Position numbers and translations under genes: made by a program
In this document: piece after piece, positions 24,073 to 33,991 of the stretch
How positions within the stretch are numbered: position 1 is the stretch's first letter
Layout of the letters: every line of letters starts with the position of its first letter
Notes under the pieces: model-generated
Told to the model about the DNA's origin: nothing
Database searches by the model: none
Seen by the model: the letters and a program-made list of their open reading frames with translations, nothing else
Source: Haberlea rhodopensis
Taxonomy: Eukaryota; Streptophyta; Magnoliopsida; Lamiales; Gesneriaceae
Assembly: GCA_907163345.1 (NCBI GenBank)
Contig: CAJQUN010000512.1
Coordinates: 310,001-374,000, forward strand
Direction: 5' to 3'
Length of the DNA: 64,000 nucleotides

Positions 24073-25076
24073 ATAATTATTATTAGCATTATTTTTTTGA
24101 CACTTAGAACATTTTATTACTTAAAATCTATAACCAATTATGTTATTTGAGTATCAATTGGTAGTAAAGATAATATCATCTTTAGTTTTAATTATTATTA
24201 TAATTCTCATTATAATATTTGGTCATCTACGATAAGTGTTTTCTTCTTTTTGTAGTTCATTATATCAAAAGGTATTATATGTTAATTAATATATTATTAT
24301 CATCATTATTAATGAATAATGATAATTTTAATGTACAATTGATTGAAAATTACTTTTGAAAGTTACAAAATTGAATAGAGTCAAATAGAGAGGCTTTGGA
24401 GCTTAAAGATTTACAAGCAACTTAAGGGGGGACAAATTTACACGAATTAAATTAAATTTCATTATCCTTTAATTTTGATCTTGATAATCAGGTATGTGTC
24501 CTTCAGGAAATCACACCTCCTGATGGTCATCAAATTCCAGAAAAAATTGATGTTGCACAATAATAACAATGTAAATCATATCAAAAATAGAAACTACAAG
24601 CTTTTGTGCAATAAAATATACCAAAAAATACAAGCAGTTGTGCAAATGAAGGGTTTTCGATGAAATAACCATTCAAGGTTGACCTCTCCAAGAAAACATG
24701 CTAAGCCATTTCCTCACTGGATCTCACGATATACACTGGTTAACAGTACAGTGAAGCACTCAATCAATGGAGTTGAATGTGAGATGTTAGCATACATGTC
24801 ATGGAATGAAAATATAGAGAGGCGATAAGACCATGAAAGGCGACAAAAAATGAATTTTTTCAGGTTGTATGAGGTATTTATCAGCAAGTGTAAAAATTCA
24901 ATACCTTCATTGAAAAAGTATTAATGGGTAAAATAAATATTAACTGGAAAATTGTAATAATTATGCAGCTATATTTTGTTTTGGGTAATGTAATGCAATC
25001 TTAGTGTGCTGAAAGGCCATGCACAAGGAAAATTTGAGGAACAAAGCAAGGTATAACTTAATTAATGAAACTCACA
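24073..25076. other. Unassigned AT-rich DNA
   Basis: No motif, repeat end or convincing frame is seen; 24475-24663 is open but low in complexity. Confidence 0.5.
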
Positions 25077-25448
25077 TCACCTATAGTGAGTATTGAACTG
25101 CTCTAAGGTTGTGTTTGCGGAGATCTTGAGCTTGATCGGCTTTAGTATTGGGGCCGACAATGGGGGCCAGAACTGGTCGTTGGTGGGGTTGAAGAGGCAA
25201 GATGTTGGTTTGGTCGGTAGGGGTTTGTGGGCGTGCAACTGTATCTCTCCGGAGCATCGGATTTTGTCGTAACCGGCGTTCATGTAGGGGAGGAGTCTGG
25301 AGGGTTTGTGGGCATCAGAATGGGGCTTCCGGGAGACGGTGCGAGATAGCATTCTGTAGGCATGTTTAGGAGCGGTAGATTTTGACGTAGGACTGTAGGA
25401 GGCCTCGGGTACGGTAAGTCTGTGTAGATTTATTGGTTGGCCGTCTAC
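25077..25448 (-). CDS. Weak candidate host-gene exon or captured gene fragment
   Basis: A locally GC-richer patch in AT-rich surroundings. On the minus strand one frame is open from about 25448 to a stop at 25077. The open part downstream of its first methionine is 91 codons, with SRLLPYMNAGYDKIRC and FNPTNDQFWPPLSAP as its least repetitive segments. The upstream edge looks like a splice acceptor (pyrimidine-rich run then GTTCACAG) and a donor-like CTATAGGTGA overlaps the stop. I recognise no family and can assign no function. It could equally be a decayed pseudogene or a chance frame. Confidence 0.25.
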   Translation of the reverse strand, partial: VDGQPINLHRLTVPEASYSPTSKSTAPKHAYRMLSRTVSRKPHSDAHKPSRLLPYMNAGYDKIRCSGEIQLHAHKPLPTKPTSCLFNPTNDQFWPPLSAPILKPIKLKISANTTLEQFNTHYR

Positions 25449-26119
25449 CTGTGAACAATTAGAGTAGTAGGAATTGGAAAATAGGGAAGGAAACAGAGCA
25501 AAAGGGTCAATAAAGGTATGTAATAAATTAGCTTAAACCTATAGTTAAGCCAAATAATTAATAAGATGTCGAATCGGCGAAATAACTTAAGAATCGAAGG
25601 GAAATTTGAACGATTTTGTAGAATAAAATGCAAAATTATCTTAATAACCTGTTGAAAAGCTGAACGATTTTAATAATAACCTGAAGGATAATTGTAGATT
25701 AAAAGCCAAAATTATTTAATAACTTGTAGGAATAATTGAATGGTTTTGTAGACTAAAACATTATCCTAGCAAAACACAATCAAGAAAATAATTTGGCAAC
25801 GCATCTTTCCGATATGCTTATACCAAAGCTTGTTCTCTTGGAGCTGATGGTCAGCATATGAATAAGCCATTAAGCATTTGTGCCTGAGCTTAATTAACAC
25901 GATTGTGGTGAACAGCATACAACGTACCACAAATGGCCAAACACGAAGAACAGAAAAAGACTCATCAAGACTTCCGTAAAAATCCCCTTCGCATCCAATG
26001 CAAAGAATCAAATGGAGAACAGAACGAATTGTAACAAATTTAGAACAAAACCCATAATTAAAACTCCATATATTACCATCTGAACAAATCGTAAGAGTAT
26101 TGATCTTATTGTTGAGGTG
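25449..26119. other. Unassigned AT-rich DNA
   Basis: A minus-strand frame at 25766-26011 (81 codons, two hydrophobic stretches) resembles nothing I know. Nothing else is seen. Confidence 0.45.
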
Positions 26120-27110
26120 ATATTAATTACATGTGTTGAGATTGAGATATATGATTGTTGTAATCATATTGTTGTACATTCATGTTGTTGAGGTATATAG
26201 TTGATGCCATGAGAGGTATGCTACTGTTGGGCATACAATTTAGCTGTTATAACGTGTGATGACGGAAATATGATATGTGCTACTAATATGGGACGCAAAG
26301 GCCGAGTCACTGACATATTGAGCCGAGAGAATCATCATCTATGTCCTGTTATAACTGGATGATGAATGAGACATGGCATGACATAATTGCATTTTGTGTT
26401 ATGATACATAACAATCATAGTTAAAATCTTACGATGTTTATTTATCGTATTGTGTATGCTTATTCATATGTCAATGAGATGATTGTCTATCAATACTCAT
26501 GTTGTGTGGTTGTTTCTGTAGGGACTCATAGATGGGGGAGGCCGGGATTGTGAGTCAACTTCTGCTGCGAGATGAACCACTGATTAGGATTTGAACATAT
26601 TAGGTTGTTCATATGTACATGATGTAAATTATGTGACGATTTTGAAAATGTTGTAATTAACTGACATAGTATGATTCTTAATCAGTGTGATTGTCTACTT
26701 AATCCTACTTTATAATTCGGTAATGATAGATTACGTAGGGAGGACCCCACATTAGTGGTATTGGAGTAGTGGTTCGAGAACTGGGTGAACAAGGGTAGAG
26801 GAAGTGAACTAGGGAGTTGCCTAATCACTTGAAAAGCATGTTTATGTAGTTGTGTAGTATATGATGTTATACTAACATGCTTTATACATTTGAATGTTAT
26901 TGTTAACCCTTGATGGATAGCAATGGCAGCCAGAATACCTGTAAATCCTCAAGAAGAAGTTGGGGATGCAATGAGTATGAATTCCAGTATTGGTATAGTT
27001 CATGTGCCACGAACACCAGTAGGCCAAGGACCAGTGGAAGAGATGTTGTTACCGGGAGAGTTGACACTGACTCAGTTTCTCAGTTACCAGCCATCTCGAT
27101 TTGAGGGGAC
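26120..27110 (+). mobile_element. Element B': older Tekay-like remnant, LTR end plus start of gag
   Basis: The 3' part of an LTR (fuzzy start, end at 26751 in GGAGGACCCCACA) is followed by a decayed initiator-Met primer site (TGGTATTGGAGTAGTGG from 26756) and the first 62 or so codons of gag. It is broken at 27110 by the start of B1. The matching right part of B' is not found; beyond B2 the sequence is element E. Confidence 0.75.
26923..27110 (+). pseudogene. B' gag N-terminus, interrupted by B1
   Basis: Begins MAARIPVNPQEEVGDAM and runs to LTLTQFLSYQPSRFEG, colinear with the B1 gag start (29382 onward; shared EEVGD, LLPGE, SLTQFLSY/LTLTQFLSY and RFEGT). It stops where the B1 LTR begins. About half the residues match B1 gag, so it belongs to a related older subfamily. 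Confidence 0.85.
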
Positions 27111-29167
27111 TGTGATATCCCCGAAATGATTAATTGCAATTTGGGCATTATTTGTGTTTATATGATTAATTATGGTGGTAATTAATTGATTATGTGCTGG
27201 ATTTAATTAATGTGTTGAAGTGCTTAGTCACATGATAGAGTGACCCGGGAGGGCATTTCAGGGCGCATGTTGTGCATGTTTGGGAAATGGTTATTAGCAT
27301 GATTTATTTGACATGGTTAGCAATTAATTGGAAATCATGAGTTTAATTGATATTTTGGTGCATTTTGGATTAATGCTTTTGAAAATATCATGTTGGGTGT
27401 TTTATACACCATGGGTTTGTGAAATGCTTTTAATTAAAACCCAACCCCTTTTATACCCCAACCCCACCCTACCTTTACCTCACTTTCATTTTACTTTACC
27501 AAACCACCCAAACCCTTCCTTTTTCTCCCATTTTCGAGTTGGAGCTTAAAGGTGGAGAGAAACCTTTCCAAAAATCTTGTTTTGTGGAGTTTATTGGGAG
27601 ATTTGAAGTCCCCAAGAGGTATGGATGCCTCATTGTTGATTTTGTAGTGTTTTATTTGATTTTGGAAATGGTTTAAATGGGTTTGTGTTGGGTTGTTGTG
27701 GTTTTGGTTTAATGTTGGATTTTTGAGGTGCTTTAAGTGTTTTTGGAAGGGTATTATGTATTTGATGTTGTTGGTTTGTTGGTAGGGGAGTTGGAATGGG
27801 TTGGAATGAAGTTTTGGAGCATTAATGGCGATTTTTCGCGATACAGGGCTCGGCGATCGATCGCCCGTTTTTGGCGATCGATCGCGAAGAGGCAGTGCGC
27901 TCCAGAAGCATTTGGCGATCGATCGCCACATTTGGGCGATCGATCGGCGAGGGTGGCGATCGATCGCGCCAAATGTGGCGATCGATCGCCGAAGGAACAA
28001 AAATTCATGTTCGGACAGTGTGATCTCGCGATCGATCGGCCCTTTGCCGCGATCGATCGCGAGTTATAAAATGTGGTGTTTTTGGATTTTATTGTAGGAT
28101 TTTTGGTATCGGACTATTATTGGGTTCTAATATTGATTTGTGTGAATATGTAGAACCATCCCAGGTGGCGACACAGCCAAGGAATTGAAGTCCTACCACA
28201 CCTACTTTTTGGAAAGGTACGTAGAAGACGTACGGGCACCCAACGGTACATGTATCTAATATACTCATTGTTTATGCATTGTGGATGCGAGTATATATGT
28301 GATTATGCATTGTGGATGCAAATACATGTTGAATTATGCATGATGATTGTAGATGCATATGATTATTGGTGCACATCCCATGAGTCGTGGTCATCCCTTG
28401 ATGATTTTAATGCTTGCCGCTATTTGCTTTGGTTCCGCTAAATGTGAAGCGAGGGGTGGGAGCGCCGCATGTCACATTTGAGCGTGGTTATCATATAGGG
28501 CGAGGAAAGGATATTTGCCGCTCAATGTGAGGCGAGGGGTGGGAGTACCGCATGTCCATTGAAGCGAGGTTATTCTATGCCGCCTATATGTAAATAAGCG
28601 AGGGGCATTAAAATACATTGTGATGGACAGACTAGGGAATGGTGACCGGTATTTGATATTGATGAGATGGTATTGTGTCATGACATGTGTAGACCATTAA
28701 AAATAATCTATTGATTATACTCATGAGTTATGGTACAGGGACAACCAAACGGGAAGCGTTTGAAATGCATGGGAAAAACAGGAAGTGTTTTATTATGATT
28801 ATGCATTTACGCTTTATATTCATATTGTATGGTATATGAATGATATCATTGCTCATGTTTGGGGGTTGTCCTTGTAGGTACTTTTGGCATGATATGAAGG
28901 TGGCTAAGACGGGTTGAGACCGTGAGCTTGAAGAGCACTTTTGGTAGATGAAGGACAGGATTATTTTGTATAGTGTCTACTCTAGGAGTAGTGTAAAACT
29001 ATAATTGATAACATTCTTTTGATGGGGAATGTATTTAATCCATTGATAGTCCTCATTTTGGCATGTAACTTTTAGGCTCATAGCCTCAACACGATTAATT
29101 CACTCTGATCATTTATATTAGCTCTAATTATGCCTTTGATCCGCACTTAAGGATTAGGGTCCTTACA
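27111..29167 (+). repeat. Left LTR of B1
   Basis: 2057 bp from TGTGATATCCCCG to GGGTCCTTACA. A TATA-like CTTTTATACCCC lies at about 27448. Eight GCGATCGATCGC-type motifs lie at 27853-28060, downstream of it and so probably in the transcribed leader. Hairpin-forming GCGAGGGGTGGGAG segments lie at 28440-28610. Confidence 0.93.
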
Positions 29168-29171
29168 TTAG

Positions 29172-29183
29172 TGGTATCAGAGC
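29172..29183 (+). other. Primer binding site, initiator tRNA-Met type (B1)
   Basis: TGGTATCAGAGC matches 12 bases complementary to the 3' end of plant initiator tRNA-Met and follows the LTR after TTAG. The same TTAG spacer and site occur in B2 (36068-36079), C1 and C2. Confidence 0.92.
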
Positions 29184-29381
29184 AGTGGTTAGAGAACCCG
29201 GGAACGAGTGAAGGGTAGCCTTAGCATGATTGGCTAGGTGCTTACATTTGAGGCATGTTTATTCATGTGGTGCATGTTGATGTATATTCTGTTATACTAA
29301 CATGCTTATTATCATTCCTGTTATCTAACGGCATAACATGTATATTTGTTTTGGAATTGTTGTTAACCTTTGTGTTACAGC

Positions 29382-31052
29382 ATGGCTGCTATGAATGCGG
29401 GGAACCTTAACGAAGAAGTTGGTGATGTGGGCAGTGTTAACGCTAGCGTTGGACAAGTGAACCCTCTACCTCCACCAGCAGTAGGCATGGAGCCAGTTGC
29501 TCAGTTATTGCTACCCGGTGAGATTAGCTTGACTCAGTTTCTGTCTTACCACCCGCCCCGATTTGAGGGAACAGAATCAGGAGAGGAAGCTGAGGAGTGG
29601 CTAGAAAGACTTGAGCAGATATTTGTGTCGGCTCCTTGTGCTGTTACAGCTTGGCTGAGGCTGGCAGAGTTCCAGTTAGCAAAGAAACCTCTAATGTGGT
29701 GGAGGAGCACTGTAATGGAGCTAAGAGCACTGGGTGTTGTGATTGATTGGACACTCTTCAGGACCCGGTTTCTGAACCGGTACTTCTCCGCAGCGGCGAG
29801 ACAGACGAAGGAGGACGAGTTTACAAGTTTGAAACAGGGGAACATGACAGTGTCAGACTATGCCATGCGGTACTCTTCGTTGCTGAGGTATGTTCCCCAC
29901 ATTGCCACCAATGGGCACGCAAAGATGAGGAATTTTATGAAGGGGTTGCGACCGGAGCTCTATGACCGGGTTATCACCAATAACCCAACTTCTTTTGATG
30001 ATGCTCTCACAAGAGCGGAGCTTGCCGAGCTTGGAGTGGGAGCTTATCCTAGTGCTGTGCCACCACAAGTACCACAACAGAGGCAAACTAATGACAGCTT
30101 GAGGCCCCGGGGAGAGCCATTTAAACCTCGTGGTGCCTCTTCATCTTCACGGTTTGGTGGAAAGAAATTCTTTGGTCAGAAACAGGAGAACAAAAAGAAT
30201 TGGTCGGCCAATCGAGGGTCTTCACAAGGGAATAGGCCGGGAGAGCCGAGGTGCGACAACTGTGGAGGGCCACATTCTTCAAGTAAGTGCCCTGCCTGTT
30301 ATAGTTGTGGCAAGATGGGCCACATCTCTCGGTATTGCCCCACCCGGGGAGGACAGTCAGAGTTTCAGGGCAACAGGCCGAGGTTTGATGACAGGACAGT
30401 ACACCAGAGGCAGCAGTTTGGGCCTCGACCATCGGGAGGTCAGACAGTGGGACCGTCCCATGGGGGGCAGGTGTATGCGCTGACTAGAGAGCAGGCCCAG
30501 GCAGCCCCAGAGGAGGTGATCGCCGGTACGTGTCATTTTTTTACGTACCCTGCTTTTATTTTGATAGATACAGGTGCCTCCCACTCTTTTGTATCTGTTG
30601 GCTTTGTGGAGAGACACCATATGCGCACGTCTTCTCTACCCACGCCTCTCCTTGTCTCGACACCCACTGGAAGAAATGTCGTTGCTGATCAGTTCATGGC
30701 AGATTGCCTCATTTATTTTGAGGGCAACGAGTTGAAGGCAGACTTGATTATGTTGGGTATGTCGGACTTCGACTGCATCTTGGGCATTGATATTCTGAAC
30801 AGTTATCAGGCAGTGGTAGATTGCCGGCAGAAGACAGTGAAGTTCAGACCTGATTTGGGTAGTCAGTGGACTTTCTTTGGCAACGGTTCTCGTGCGAAGA
30901 TTGCGTTGATTTCAGCGATCAAGATGACTCAGCTGTTGGAACGTGGCCACACGGGCTATCTCATCTATGCCGTGGACACGTCTGGGAAGAATAAGGAATT
31001 GAGAGTTGAGGATGTACCAGTGGTAGCGGAGTTTACTGATGTATTCCCATAA
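29382..31052 (+). CDS. Gag-protease of B1 (intact frame up to a stop before reverse transcriptase)
   Basis: The ATG at 29382 (MAAMNAGN) is the first after the leader; 556 codons plus TAA. Residues 40-215 form the Gag core (LTQFLSYHPPRFEG, EWLERLEQIF, FLNRYFSAAARQTKEDEF, YVPHIATNGHAKMRNFMKGL). A basic linker follows, then cysteine clusters near residues 290-315 ending in CYSCGKMGHISRYC, a CX2CX4HX4C zinc knuckle for RNA binding. A retropepsin-like protease begins near residue 385 with ILIDTGASHSF and has DCILGIDIL near residue 465. The frame continues in the same phase past the TAA into reverse transcriptase, so the stop interrupts one polyprotein. Confidence 0.88.
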   Translation: MAAMNAGNLNEEVGDVGSVNASVGQVNPLPPPAVGMEPVAQLLLPGEISLTQFLSYHPPRFEGTESGEEAEEWLERLEQIFVSAPCAVTAWLRLAEFQLAKKPLMWWRSTVMELRALGVVIDWTLFRTRFLNRYFSAAARQTKEDEFTSLKQGNMTVSDYAMRYSSLLRYVPHIATNGHAKMRNFMKGLRPELYDRVITNNPTSFDDALTRAELAELGVGAYPSAVPPQVPQQRQTNDSLRPRGEPFKPRGASSSSRFGGKKFFGQKQENKKNWSANRGSSQGNRPGEPRCDNCGGPHSSSKCPACYSCGKMGHISRYCPTRGGQSEFQGNRPRFDDRTVHQRQQFGPRPSGGQTVGPSHGGQVYALTREQAQAAPEEVIAGTCHFFTYPAFILIDTGASHSFVSVGFVERHHMRTSSLPTPLLVSTPTGRNVVADQFMADCLIYFEGNELKADLIMLGMSDFDCILGIDILNSYQAVVDCRQKTVKFRPDLGSQWTFFGNGSRAKIALISAIKMTQLLERGHTGYLIYAVDTSGKNKELRVEDVPVVAEFTDVFP

Positions 31053-31720
31053 GAGATCCCAGGATTCCCACCGACTAGGGAAGTTGAGTTTGGGATCGAG
31101 TTGTTACCGGGGACATCCGCTATCTCTCGTGCACCTTACAGGATGGCACCGGCGGAGTTGAGGGAATTGAAGGAACAGTTGCAGGATCTCCTTGACAAGG
31201 GATATATACACCCGAGCGTATCGCCATGGGGCGCACCGGTTCTCTTTGTGAAGAAGAAGGACGGTTCGATGCGGTTGTGCATCGATTACCGGCAACTGAA
31301 TAAAGCCACAGTAAAGAACAAATATCCTCTCCCAAGGATTGATGATCTGTTTGACCAGTTGCAAGGTACCAGACTGTATAGCAAGATTGATTTGAGATCC
31401 GGGTACCATCAGATTCGAGTCAGAGAGGAAGATGTACAGAAGACAGCGTTCCGGACTCGATATGGACATTTTGAGTTCTTAGTGATGCCGTTCGGTGTGA
31501 CGAATGCTCCAGCGGTCTTTATGAGCTTGATGAACAGAGTGTTTCAGCCGTATCTTGATCAGTTCGTCATCGTGTTCATCGACGACATTCTCATCTATTC
31601 CCGGAGCGAGGAGGAGCACGTGAAACACTTGAGGGCAGTGCTCCAGATTCTCCGAGATCACCAGTTGTATGACAAGCTCAGTAAGTGTGAGTTTTGGTTG
31701 AGCAGTTGTAGTATTTCTGG
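31053..31720 (+). pseudogene. B1 reverse transcriptase
   Basis: In the same frame as gag, directly after the TAA at 31050-31052. Motifs in order: YRMAPAELRELKEQLQDLL, GAPVLFVKKKDGSMRLCIDY, LYSKIDLRSGYHQIRV, FEFLVMPFGVTNAPAVF, and the catalytic VIVFIDDILIYS at about 31565-31600 (the F/Y-x-D-D box). The enzyme copies element RNA into DNA. The frame shifts near 31710 (the sequence continues one base out of phase), so this domain is separated from RNase H as well as from gag. Confidence 0.88.
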
Positions 31721-32883
31721 GCCATGTCATATCGAGCAGCGGAATATCAGTGGATCCCAGGAAGATCGAAGCTGTGATGGAGTGGGCTGCCCCCACTTCT
31801 GTGCCTGAGATTTGGAGCTTCCTTGGTTTGGCCGGATATTACCGACGCTTCGTCGAGGGCTTTTCGAAGATTGCCAAGCCGTTGACACAGCTGACCCAGA
31901 AAGGAGTACCTTTCTTTTGGTCGGAAGCTTGTGAGGAGAGCTTCCAGGAGTTGAAGCATCGTTTGACGACGGCGCCAGTGTTAGTGATCCCTACGGAGAA
32001 CTCCAGATTTGTTTTGTATACCGATGCATCACTTCAGGGACTTGGGTGTGTACTGATGCAGGATAGGCATGTGGTAGCTTATGCATCGAGGCAGTTGAAG
32101 CCGCATGAGACGAGATACCCAGTCCATGACTTGGAACTGGCGGCTATCATCTTCGCCCTGAAGATATGGAGACATTACTTGTATGGTACTTCATTTACCA
32201 TATACACGGATCACAAGAGCCTCAAGTTTTTATTCACTCAGGCAGAGCTGAACATGAGGCAGAGGAGGTGGATGGACTTACTCAAAGACTATGATTGTGA
32301 GATTGAGTACCATCCCGGAAAAGCTAATTTGACAGCAGATGCTTTGAGCCGGAAAGTGAAGAGTTCTGCTGAGGACGTCATCCATTTGTCAGCCATGATG
32401 ACCTCCTATTGCCATCTGGGCTATGATTTTGACATTGATGCATCACCTGTGTATGTATCGACCTTGTTAGCTGAGCCAGATATCTATGAGAACATCAGGA
32501 GAGCTCAGAGGTCAGATGATGAGGTTCAGAGGTGGTTATCTTTAGTACATCTTGGTCAGCCAACAAAATTCAGAGTGGCCGATGACGGATCTTTGAGGTT
32601 GGGTAACCGTTGGGTGGTTCCGAGTACGCCGGAGTTGCGTAGAGGGATCTTGGAGCGAGCTCATAGTAGCAGACTTAGCATCCACCCAGGCGGGAAGAAG
32701 ATGTATAAAGATCTGCGTGATCAGTTTTGGTGGAAGAGGATGAAATCTGATGTCGTCGCTCTTGTAAAGAGGTGCTTGATCTGCCAGCAGGTTAAGGCAG
32801 AGAGGACAGAGACCTGGCGGCGAGTTGAGAAGCTTGGAGATACCGAAGTGGAAAGTGGGAACACATTTCCATGGACTTCGTGA
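31715..32883 (+). pseudogene. B1 RNase H and integrase zinc-binding region
   Basis: In a different frame from the reverse transcriptase. It starts with the connecting segment (SFLGLAGYYRRFVEGFS), then RNase H with RFVLYTDASLQGLG, HDLELAAIIFALKIWRHYLY, TIYTDHKSLKFLF and TADALSRK, which supply the acidic catalytic residues. From about 32640 the integrase HHCC zinc finger reads RAHSSRLSIHPGGKK and then CLICQQVKAE. The frame is lost at about 32815 and again near 32850. RNase H would remove the RNA template. Confidence 0.85.
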
Positions 32884-33417
32884 CTCACCTGCCGAGGAGT
32901 GCTTCAGGCTTTGATGCTATTTGGGTGATTGTGGATCGATTGACTAAGGTAGCTCATTTCATCCCCTATAGCATGACTTTCACCTTTTTGAGGATGGCGC
33001 AGTTGTACTATTCGAGATGTGGTGAGATTGCATGGGATCCCCATTTCCATAGTGTCGGATCGAGATCCGCGATTCACATCTCATTTCTTGGGAAGGTCTT
33101 CAGTCAGCCTTGGGAACTGAAGTTCAGATTGAGCACTGCTTATCATCCTCAGGACGGATGGCCAGACCGAGCGTACTATCCAGACGCTCGAGGACATGTT
33201 GAGAGCTTGCGTTTTGGAGTTCGATGTTTCTTGGCAAGATTCAGTGCCTTTGGTAGAGTTCTCTTATAATAACAGCTACCAGGCGAGTATTCAGATGGCT
33301 CCTTTTGAAGCTCTTTATGGCAGACGGTGTAGATCACCCTTGTGTTGGGATGATTTGGACCGCAAATCGGTCGGGGGATCGGAGTTGATTCGGGAAATGG
33401 AAGAGAAGATAAGATGA
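32871..33417 (+). pseudogene. B1 integrase core, frameshifted
   Basis: The first piece (32871-33269) begins MDFVTHLPRS and AIWVIVDRLTKVAHFIP, the start of the integrase core with its first catalytic aspartate. The region around the second aspartate (33040-33100) is scrambled, with no DRD-like motif in this frame. STAYHPQ follows at about 33130. After a shift near 33190 the sequence continues in another frame with VLEFDVSWQDSVPLVEFSYN and FEALYGRRCRSPLCW. The core is therefore inactive in this copy. Confidence 0.85.
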
Positions 33418-33483
33418 TAAGGCAGAAAATGAAAGCATGCCCAGGACAGACAGGCAGCTTATGCGAATAAACGGCGGAGACCG

Positions 33484-33921
33484 TTGGAATTTCAGTTGGG
33501 AGATAAGGTCTTTTTGAAGATCTCGCCTTTCAGAGGCGTTGTGCGATTTGGGATGCGCGGGAAACTGTCTCCGAGGTATGTTGGATCGTACGTGATTTTG
33601 CAGCGCATTGGCACCTTAGCTTACCGACTAGCTCTGCCGCCTTCTTTATCTGGTATACATGATGTATTTCATGTATCAATGTTGCGGAAGTATGAGCCGG
33701 ATCCATCGCATGTTTTACAGCCTTCCGAAGTTCAGTTAGAGTCCGATGTGTCTTATGTGGAACGGCCTGTCAGAATTCTGGATCGAGCAGACCGTAGACT
33801 TCGGAACAAAGTGATACCTATGATCAAGGTTCAGTGGGATCGCAGGGGTGTCGAGGAGGCTACGTGGGAGACGGAGCGGCATATGGTGCAGCACTACCCG
33901 GAACTATTCTCTGGTATGTGA
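33484..33921 (+). pseudogene. B1 integrase C-terminus with chromodomain-like tail
   Basis: 145-codon frame ending pol. It has LGDKVFLKISPFRGVVRFG (a GPY/F-like integrase tail), then HDVFHVSMLRKYEPDPSHVL, and a final segment with KVQWDRRGVEEATWETE, which is the shape of the chromodomain-like tail of plant chromoviruses; it is thought to guide insertion toward particular chromatin. It is out of phase with the core because of a small deletion near 33411. Confidence 0.85.
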
Positions 33922-33977
33922 TTATGTTTAGTTTCAATTTGGGGTAAGTGCATGTGATTTCGAGGACGAAATCTTAT

Positions 33978-33990
33978 AAGTAGGGGAGTA
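33978..33990 (+). other. Polypurine tract of B1
   Basis: AAGTAGGGGAGTA, preceded by GAGGACGAAATC, stands beside the right LTR. C1, C2 and E share the same GAGGACGAAAT...GGGG layout. Confidence 0.85.
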
Positions 33991-33991
33991 T

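Noticed and set aside
27491..28097. Overlapping open frames on both strands rich in AIDR, RSIA and GDRSP
   Set aside because: They are translations of the GCGATCGATCGC palindrome, which is free of stops in several frames. They lie in LTRs and are not conserved as protein.
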